Source: Alcaligenaceae bacterium (lineage in GTDB: Bacteria > Pseudomonadota > Gammaproteobacteria > Burkholderiales > Burkholderiaceae_B). Taken from it: 5,021 bases of DNA. The translations under genes and the position numbers were made by a program. Shown piece by piece: positions 1 to 5,021 of this stretch. The notes under the pieces are model-generated. The model was given only the letters and a program-made list of their open reading frames with translations, had not been told where the DNA came from and did no database searches. Position 1 is the first letter of the stretch; the number at the start of each line of letters is the position of its first letter. Location of the stretch: positions 1 to 5,021 of the forward strand of contig JAAZDZ010000208.1 of the NCBI GenBank assembly GCA_012512545.1. Direction: 5' to 3'.

Positions 1-612
1 GAATACATCCGTGAAATTCGCCTGTCGGAACGCAAGTTCTACCAGAAGATCACGGATCTGTACGCGACTGCCTTCGATTACGATAGGGACGCACAGACCA
101 CGCGGGCATTTTTCGCGCTGGTACAGAACAAGCTGCACTGGGCAGTGCATCGTCACACTGCCGCAGAACTGATCGTGGCACGTGCCGATGCAGACAAGAC
201 AAATATGGGGCTGACGCACTGGGAAGCCGCACCTCATGGAAAGATCGTCAAGTCGGATGTTTCGGTGGCCAAGAACTACCTGAACGAAGAAGAGATGGAC
301 TATCTGGAGCGGATTGTTTCGCTCTATCTGGATTTTGCGGAGCTGCAAGCGATTCGAAAAATCCCCATGTCCATGCTGGACTGGGCCAGACGACTGGATG
401 GTTTCCTGGAATTCAACGGCAACGAGATATTGACCGGGCCAGGAAAGATTTCGCATGAACAGGCGAAATTACACGCCGAAAGCGAATTCGAGAAATACCG
501 CATCGTGCAGGACAGGCTGTTCGAGAGCGATTTCGACCGGATGTTGAAGCAGCTTGAGGTTGATCACCCTAGCCAGGGCAGCGACCAGGACAAGAATGAG
601 GGGAAAGCATGA
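1..612 (+). CDS. rhuM: RhuM family protein, 3' part (5' end outside window)
   Basis: The frame is open from the first base and gives 203 residues before the TGA at 610-612. I recognise it as the Virulence_RhuM family, named after RhuM of the Salmonella SPI-3 island. Family-typical blocks are RLSERKFYQKITDLYA (residues 7-22 of the fragment), FFALVQNKLHWAVHRHTAAE (37-56), RADADKTNMGLTHW (61-74), KNYLNEEEMDYLERIVSLYL (91-110), the DWARRLDGFLEFN segment (127-139) and GKISHEQAKLHAESEFEKY (148-166). From memory the family is usually about 330-350 residues, so roughly the first 130-140 residues lie upstream. I see no membrane segment, so it is probably cytoplasmic. An internal ATG at 145 would cut the conserved core and is not the start. 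The biochemical activity of RhuM is not established. The stop overlaps the start of the restriction gene, so the two are probably co-translated, and the context suggests a restriction-modification or defence link rather than virulence. Family assignment is firm; function is inference. Confidence 0.9.
   Translation, partial: EYIREIRLSERKFYQKITDLYATAFDYDRDAQTTRAFFALVQNKLHWAVHRHTAAELIVARADADKTNMGLTHWEAAPHGKIVKSDVSVAKNYLNEEEMDYLERIVSLYLDFAELQAIRKIPMSMLDWARRLDGFLEFNGNEILTGPGKISHEQAKLHAESEFEKYRIVQDRLFESDFDRMLKQLEVDHPSQGSDQDKNEGKA
598..603 (+). promoter_or_regulatory. Ribosome binding site for the restriction gene, at an ATGA overlap
   Basis: GAGGGG lies five bases before the ATG at 609-611 and inside the last codons of the rhuM-like gene. 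The start and the preceding stop share bases (ATGA, 609-612), which is typical of translational coupling. The site supports 609 as the true start and argues against a separate promoter immediately upstream of the restriction gene. Confidence 0.6.
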
Positions 613-3380
613 GTTCGCGTGTTCAGAATCACATCACTGGCCGTTTGTCGCTGCGGCCGCCGCAAGCCGAATCCCTGGCACGGCTGGTACGCGCGCTGGA
701 AACTGCGCCGGAAATGCTGGGCAAGGATAGGGACGTTGCCTCGATTCTGGCGACCCTGAAAGCCGAATTTCCGACGCTGGGGGACTTCGAGCGGGACTTC
801 CCTTCGCTGTGCTTCGCCTTGGCTACCGGAGTCGGCAAGACGCGCTTGATGGGGGCTTTTGTCGCCTACCTGCATCTGGCACATGGCATCAACAATTTCT
901 TCGTGCTGGCCCCGAACCTCACCATCTACAACAAGTTGATTGCCGATTTCACGCCGAATACGCCCAAGTATGTGTTCAAGGGCATCGGGGAGTTCGCCAT
1001 CAACGCGCCCAGGGTCATCACCGGCGACAACTACGACCAGCAGAACGTCACGGGTGGCGAGTTGTTCGGCGAGGTGCGAATCAACATCTTCAATATCTCC
1101 AAGATCAATTCCGAGGTGCGCGGCGGCAAGGAGCCACGCATCAAGCGCATGCGGGAGGTGCTGGGCGAAAGCTACTTCAACCACCTGGCCAACCTGCCGG
1201 ACCTGGTGTTGTTGATGGACGAATCACACCGCTATCGTGCCCAGGCCGGTATGCGGGCCATCAACGAACTGAATCCGCTGTTCGGCTTGGAGGTGACGGC
1301 CACGCCTTTTGTAGAGTCCGCCAAGGCCCCCATACCTTTCAAGAATGTGGTGATGGACTATCCCTTGGCACGCGCCATGGAAGATGGCTTCGTCAAGGAA
1401 CCGGCCGTCGTCACCCAACGCAACTTCAAGGCCAGCAACCACGCTGCGGAAGAAATCGAGAAGGTCAAGCTGGAGGACGGCGTTCGCCTACACGAGACCA
1501 CCAAGGTCGAACTATTGACCTATGCCCGCGAGAACGGCGTCAAGGTTGTTAAGCCGTTCATCCTGGTAATCGCACGCGATACGACGCATGCCGGGCAGTT
1601 GAAGGCATTGATCGAGTCCTCGGCATTCTTCGAAGCGCGCTACCAAGGCAAGGTCATCCAGGTGGATTCCAGCCGCACCGGAGCCGAGGAAGAGAAAATG
1701 ATCGAGGCGTTGTTGAATGTGGAGAACCCGGAGGAACCCACTGAGATCGTCATCCACGTCAACATGCTCAAAGAAGGTTGGGACGTAACCAACCTCTACA
1801 CCATCGTGCCGCTGCGTGCAGCCAATGCCCGCACGCTGATTGAGCAATCCATCGGGCGTGGCCTGCGCTTACCCTATGGCAAACGCACAGGCGTGGCGGC
1901 GGTGGATCGCCTCAACATCGTGGCGCACGACAAATTCCAGGAGATCATCGACGAGGCCAACCGTGGTGATTCGCCGATCCGTCTCAAGCAGGTGATCCTC
2001 GAAGTCCCCAGCAGCGAGGACAAAAAGGTCAGCGTTCAAGTGTTGCCTAATTTGCTGACTCGCCTGGGACTGCACGATGAGCATGCGCCACATGTTCCGC
2101 CTGCGTTGGAGACGGTGGATGCAGGTACTGAGGTCGGTGGCGAACAAGTCAAGGCACAGACTCAGCCGGTCTTTACGACCGAAGCAGAATTCAAGGCGGC
2201 CCATGTCGTGCGGGAAGTCCTCGCCACCTATGAGGTGAAGCGCGATTTGACGCCGACCAGTGCGGCATTGATGAAGCCGGAAATCCAGCAAGAGATTCTG
2301 GCAGAAGTGGAAAAACGCCTGAAACCCCAGCAAGGGCAATTGCTGCAAGGCGCCGACGACCAGGTGCCAGCGCTGGATCTGTCCGCCGTCGTGGCCAAGA
2401 CCACTGAAATTCTGGTTCAGCAGACCATCGACATTCCGCGTATCGCCGTTGTGCCTACCGGCGAAGTCACCACGGGCTTTCATCCGTTCCGCCTGGGGGC
2501 CTTACCCAACTTCCAGCCAGGGCAGCGCGAGATTGTCGGCCAGACATTGCGTACCAGCGAACAATTCACCCTGAACCGTGAAAGTGGCCTGCGGGAAAAC
2601 CGCTTTGAAGATTACATCGTCAAGAAGCTGATCGACTTCGACGATATCGACTACTTCACGCAGGCCGACTTGCTCTACGACCTCGCCGGACAGGCTGTCG
2701 AGCATTACCAGCAGCAGAACTATTCAGACAGTGAGCTGCACGAGATTTTCGATACCTACGGCAAGGAACTTGCCCGCCTGATTCGTGCCCAGATGATGGA
2801 GCACTTCTGGGAAAAAGCGGCGGGCTATGAGGTTCAGGTCAGCAGAGGCTTCACTGAGCTGAAGCCATGCAACTACACCGCTACGGAGGGGCAGACTGCC
2901 CATAACCTGAGGGAAACCGTTACGGAAACCAGCCGCATCAAACAGATGCTGTTCGGAGGTTTCACCCGTTGCCTGTACCCTCTGCAGAAGTTCGACTCGG
3001 ACACCGAACGGCGTTTTGCCTTGCTGCTGGAGCGTGACGCCCTCAAATGGTTCAAGCCCGCCAAGGGCCAGTTCCAGATCTACTACAAGCTGGGCAGCGA
3101 ACAGCCGGAATATATCCCCGACTTCGTGGCCGAGTTGGATGGAATGATCCTGATGGTCGAAACCAAAGCGCGCGTCGATCTGGCTTCCGCCGAAGTCCAG
3201 GCCAAAAGCGCTGCCGCCTCGCGGTGGTGTCGGCACGCCAGTAAACATGCGGCTGAAGTCGGCGGCAAGCCCTGGCGCTACCTCGTGGTTCCCCACGATG
3301 AAGTGACTGAAGACAAACGCCTGTCCGACTACCTGCGGTTTGAAGTTAAGGACACAGCGGAAGGAGGCAGCCCAGCCTGA
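609..3380 (+). CDS. res: Type III-like restriction endonuclease subunit (helicase plus PD-(D/E)XK nuclease)
   Basis: This is a complete 923-residue protein combining a superfamily 2 DNA translocase/helicase with a nuclease, and should cut foreign DNA in an ATP-dependent manner with a partner methyltransferase. Visible motifs in order: a Q-like LRPPQAESL (residues 15-23); Walker A ATGVGKT (72-78, K77); LAPNLT (100-105); Walker B LLMDESH (201-207); TATPF (230-234); FILVIARD (317-324) and VDSSR (352-356) in the second RecA fold; NMLKEGWDV (385-393); and the arginine-finger motif EQSIGRGLRLPYGKR (412-426). The C-terminal nuclease shows E800 in ERRFALLLE, then PDF (837-839, D838) and VETKA (850-854, E851/K853). 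These fit a PD-(D/E)XK site with all key residues present. EcoP1I/EcoP15I Res subunits are about 970 residues, so the length is normal. No frameshift is seen. A stand-alone helicase-nuclease defence protein is the main alternative, because no mod gene is visible. The upstream neighbour is a RhuM-family gene with a 4-base overlap. Confidence 0.9.
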   Translation: MSSRVQNHITGRLSLRPPQAESLARLVRALETAPEMLGKDRDVASILATLKAEFPTLGDFERDFPSLCFALATGVGKTRLMGAFVAYLHLAHGINNFFVLAPNLTIYNKLIADFTPNTPKYVFKGIGEFAINAPRVITGDNYDQQNVTGGELFGEVRINIFNISKINSEVRGGKEPRIKRMREVLGESYFNHLANLPDLVLLMDESHRYRAQAGMRAINELNPLFGLEVTATPFVESAKAPIPFKNVVMDYPLARAMEDGFVKEPAVVTQRNFKASNHAAEEIEKVKLEDGVRLHETTKVELLTYARENGVKVVKPFILVIARDTTHAGQLKALIESSAFFEARYQGKVIQVDSSRTGAEEEKMIEALLNVENPEEPTEIVIHVNMLKEGWDVTNLYTIVPLRAANARTLIEQSIGRGLRLPYGKRTGVAAVDRLNIVAHDKFQEIIDEANRGDSPIRLKQVILEVPSSEDKKVSVQVLPNLLTRLGLHDEHAPHVPPALETVDAGTEVGGEQVKAQTQPVFTTEAEFKAAHVVREVLATYEVKRDLTPTSAALMKPEIQQEILAEVEKRLKPQQGQLLQGADDQVPALDLSAVVAKTTEILVQQTIDIPRIAVVPTGEVTTGFHPFRLGALPNFQPGQREIVGQTLRTSEQFTLNRESGLRENRFEDYIVKKLIDFDDIDYFTQADLLYDLAGQAVEHYQQQNYSDSELHEIFDTYGKELARLIRAQMMEHFWEKAAGYEVQVSRGFTELKPCNYTATEGQTAHNLRETVTETSRIKQMLFGGFTRCLYPLQKFDSDTERRFALLLERDALKWFKPAKGQFQIYYKLGSEQPEYIPDFVAELDGMILMVETKARVDLASAEVQAKSAAASRWCRHASKHAAEVGGKPWRYLVVPHDEVTEDKRLSDYLRFEVKDTAEGGSPA

Positions 3381-3396
3381 ACTCAAGCGTCGGACA

Positions 3397-3540
3397 TCAT
3401 CGCCCCAGGTAGATTACGGTGATCGACGTCCGTTCGTGCCCAAGTTCCCGGCTGATCCTTTGTCGTGCTTGCAGGTCTTGCAACTGCTGATTGGCGGGCA
3501 GCATTTCCTGCTGTGGCCCCCAGACTTCGACGTGCGCCGT
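3397..3540 (-). pseudogene. Tyrosine recombinase (phage-type integrase) C-terminal remnant
   Basis: Read on the minus strand, the last 25 codons before the TGA at 3397-3399 give LQARQRISRELGHERTSITV followed by IYLGR. This is the end of a tyrosine recombinase catalytic domain. The LGH histidine is encoded at 3436-3438 and the nucleophilic tyrosine (IYLGR) at 3409-3411, nine residues apart as is normal for the family. The preceding stretch (WGPQQEMLPANQQLQD, about 3460-3520) also fits the linker seen in some island-type integrases. Further upstream the similarity fades near 3540. The remaining catalytic residues (first Arg, Lys, the HxxR box) and the N-terminal domains are absent, so this stub cannot be active. 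The left edge is the natural C-terminus; the right edge is approximate. Identification rests on motif recognition over a short length. Confidence 0.6.
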
Positions 3541-3554
3541 GCAAAGGCGGCGCT

Positions 3555-3660
3555 TTTCCAGTGGGTGCGAATCCCACCCGGCAACACTCGCTCCGGCCGG
3601 TAGCAATCGGAGCAGTCATGGAGGTAACGAAATGGCTGAAGCCTTCGGTGTAGAAGGATA
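3555..3660 (+). other. Hairpin-rich RNA-like segment, possible group II intron fragment
   Basis: Three good hairpins follow one another: GTGGG/CCCAC (3561-3565 with 3573-3577) closing the seven-base loop TGCGAAT; GCTCCG/CGGAGC (3590-3595 with 3608-3613); and CCTTC/GAAGG (3642-3646 with 3653-3657). The GGTGCGAATCCC type of hairpin and the downstream GGTAACGAAATGGCTGAAGCC-like stretch (3622-3642) remind me of domain I of bacterial group II introns, on the plus strand. No reverse transcriptase or maturase and no domain V is present, so if the assignment is right this is a dead fragment. It begins about where the integrase similarity ends. It could instead be an unrelated structured RNA or repeat. 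Hairpins are seen directly; the intron assignment is a recollection-based guess. Confidence 0.3.
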
Positions 3661-3718
3661 TTAAGTGGTCGATCCTGATTTATTCATTTTCGCGTGGTCG
3701 GCTGCCCACCGAGAGGCT

Positions 3719-4027
3719 TTATGCCGCTCGGGCCGGAACCAGCCCTTCACCCGAACACCGGTTTAATACTCGACTGAGCGGCCAGCGAGTCATCGCCAGC
3801 CAGGATCGCGCTGGAACCGCACCCTTTTCCAGGCGTAAAAAAAGGCGCCACAGAAAGCCCACGCCCTTTCGGGAGATCATGCGCAGCAGCCATTTGAGGT
3901 TGTAGCCCGCCGCGCACAGTACGGCATGCAGCCGGTCGCCCAGTTCTCCCTTCAAATGGCAGCGCCCCAGGCGGTGATCCCCCTTCAGGTGCCCGATGAT
4001 CGGTTCAATCGCCTGACGCCGCTTCGG
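3719..4027 (-). pseudogene. IS5-family transposase, C-terminal fragment
   Basis: The minus-strand frame from 4027 down to the TAA at 3719-3721 encodes about 102 residues. They begin PKRRQAIEPIIGHLKGD and continue through HRLGRCHLKGELGDRLHAVL to LCAAGYNLKWLLRMI. This is the final part of an IS5-family DDE transposase: the E of AIEP is the usual last catalytic acidic residue, followed by the GH(L/M)K and LKG-GD blocks and the CAAGxNLxxLLR helix. An in-frame TGA at 4028-4030 and the absence of upstream transposase similarity show that the N-terminal two thirds, with both catalytic aspartates, is gone. The first methionine-type codon (TTG, 3955) is not a real start. The element's outer end should lie between about 3660 and 3718, but without the other end I cannot recognise a terminal inverted repeat. 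The break at about 4020-4030 coincides with the 3' end of the neighbouring hypothetical gene. Confidence 0.8.
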
Positions 4028-5021
4028 TCAGGCGACGCAGCAGTGCCGCCCGCTTGGCATGAGGGACAAGGAAGCGCCGCAACTGGCGCTCGAAAGCGTC
4101 CGGGCCCGCAACCAGCGCATACCCTTCGGCAAGCACCTTCAGCAGACTGACCGTTTTTTCGTAGCCCGATGCACTTCCGCGGGATGCCTGTGCGCTCGCT
4201 GCTTGCCAGTGTTTGTCCGGCGTGTCCATGATCCGGCGTAATTCGGCCTCGCGCTTCTGGCGACGTTCCGCCTCACGCTTTGCATGCGCCTCGGCTTCGC
4301 GAGTCCGCCTGCGCTCACCCGCCGATTGCGCCAACTCGCGCAGTTCTGCCACTCGACGTCGGGGAACATCCGAAGACGCCGACCGCTGTGCCTTGAGCCA
4401 TGCAGCATAGTGAGACTTCACCTGGCGTTCTGCCTCCTGGCCCCGGCCCAATGCAATTGTCTTGAGCACATCCTGCATATCCGCTGTCCGCCAGGTATCC
4501 AGCCAAGTGGATATTGGCAGCATTTCATCGTGCGGCGAAGCGGCCATGGCACTGCCCATGCTGGCGGCTTCAAGCATATCCGGATCAATTTCCAGAAACT
4601 CGACCAAGGCCTGCTGCGCTGGCGAGATGTCTGTCAGTCCAGCAGGCACTTCCGGCTCCAGCACGTCATCGTGCAAGGCATCACCAGCCGCCAACCAGCC
4701 CAGATAGAGAGGCCGCAAATCACCCCGCATCAACTCATCGCGCAAGGGAATCAACCTGGGCATCCAACCGCTGCCGTCGTCTTCGGCAAAGCGATCATAA
4801 TTCTTGCTTTCTTTCAACAACCAACTGAGTATCCAATGCGCATCGCTGGACTCGATTGACAGTACATCCGAATGGGTAAATGATTCCAGCTCAATCTGAC
4901 TGAAAACAACCTTGGGCAACCTTAGCGACGCAAGGCAATAGCCCCAGTCAGCGCAATAGACGAAGGCATCGAAATAGCGACGCATCCAATCAGCAGGGTC
5001 GGCCTTGAGGCTACCCCATTC
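4005..5021 (-). CDS. Conserved hypothetical protein, 5' end outside window, 3' end altered by IS remnant
   Basis: The minus-strand frame is open from the window edge to the TGA at 4005-4007 and gives 338 visible residues. No stop precedes the first internal ATG (4983-4985), and the residues before it (EWGSLKADPADW) run smoothly into MRRYFDAFVYCADWG, so the real start is beyond the edge. I recall similar unnamed proteins with about 40 more N-terminal residues. Numbering from the internal methionine: a hydrophobic, Trp/Tyr-rich N-terminal domain contains RLPK (22-25), a DELMRGDLRPLYLGWLAAGD block (83-102), then PEVPAGL (111-117) and FLEID (130-134). A Glu/Ala/Arg-rich region (about 209-255) is a very likely long charged helix or coiled coil. 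A TPDKHW motif (255-260) opens the C-terminal helical part. No signal peptide or membrane span is evident in the visible part. The last codons, after RRLTEA (318-322), read into IS5-derived DNA. Function unknown; I see no catalytic motif. Confidence 0.75.
   Translation of the reverse strand, partial: EWGSLKADPADWMRRYFDAFVYCADWGYCLASLRLPKVVFSQIELESFTHSDVLSIESSDAHWILSWLLKESKNYDRFAEDDGSGWMPRLIPLRDELMRGDLRPLYLGWLAAGDALHDDVLEPEVPAGLTDISPAQQALVEFLEIDPDMLEAASMGSAMAASPHDEMLPISTWLDTWRTADMQDVLKTIALGRGQEAERQVKSHYAAWLKAQRSASSDVPRRRVAELRELAQSAGERRRTREAEAHAKREAERRQKREAELRRIMDTPDKHWQAASAQASRGSASGYEKTVSLLKVLAEGYALVAGPDAFERQLRRFLVPHAKRAALLRRLTEAASGD

Noticed and set aside
564..1184. 206-residue minus-strand open frame opposite the start of the restriction gene
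   Set aside because: It lies entirely over a strongly conserved helicase coding region, has no recognisable motif, and is the kind of antisense frame expected in GC-rich coding DNA. The frames at 1869-2483 and 2724-3386 (minus) are rejected for the same reason.
3548..3590. 3' half of a tRNA gene serving as the integrase attachment site
   Set aside because: The 5-bp stem with a 7-base loop looks like a T-arm, but the loop is TGCGAAT rather than TTCGAAT, and no anticodon arm, D-arm or matching acceptor stem is present around it.
3340..3653. Small plus-strand frames crossing the end of the restriction gene and the scar zone (3340-3603 and 3465-3653)
   Set aside because: They run antisense to the integrase remnant and through the hairpin-rich segment, with no ribosome binding site or family resemblance.
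3665..3700. Direct repeat GTGGTCG at 3665-3671 and 3694-3700
   Set aside because: A seven-base repeat 29 bp apart is too short to call an attachment site, target duplication or operator without further support.
3642..3718. Transcription terminator between the convergent genes
   Set aside because: The CCTTC/GAAGG hairpin at 3642-3657 has only five pairs and is followed by ATATTAAG rather than a run of T, so it does not qualify as a rho-independent terminator.
4284..4859. 191-residue plus-strand frame opposite the hypothetical protein
   Set aside because: The minus-strand frame has a coherent domain layout and remains open to the window edge, while this one has no recognisable domain and is low-complexity opposite the Arg/Glu-rich helix.

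Overview
The window looks like an accessory, defence-type island from a GC-rich proteobacterium. A beta- or gammaproteobacterium is most likely, judging from codon use and the families present, but nothing here fixes the genus. It holds two plus-strand genes, about 650 bp of broken mobile-element pieces, and one minus-strand gene. Both outer genes run off the window.

Positions 1-3380 are a tight plus-strand operon. The 3' two thirds of a RhuM-family gene overlaps, by an ATGA start/stop junction, a complete 923-residue type III-like restriction subunit. That protein has a superfamily 2 helicase/translocase followed by a C-terminal PD-(D/E)XK nuclease. The partner DNA methyltransferase is not in the window and would be expected upstream of position 1. 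The RhuM protein is encoded inside this restriction locus, so it is probably expressed with it. Its role there is unknown.

Positions 3381-4030 contain no intact gene. Reading left to right: the last codons of a tyrosine recombinase (minus strand, His and Tyr catalytic positions present) at about 3397-3540; a hairpin-rich stretch at about 3555-3660 that resembles part of a group II intron RNA; an AT-richer spacer at about 3660-3718; and the C-terminal third of an IS5-family transposase (minus strand, 3719-4027). I see no convincing rho-independent terminator after the restriction gene.

Positions 4005-5021 (minus strand) hold a long hypothetical protein, open at the right edge. Its last codons and stop lie in the IS5-derived DNA, so an insertion or deletion replaced the natural 3' end. 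The restriction operon and the hypothetical gene therefore converge on a zone of recombination scars, as expected at the edge of a horizontally acquired island.
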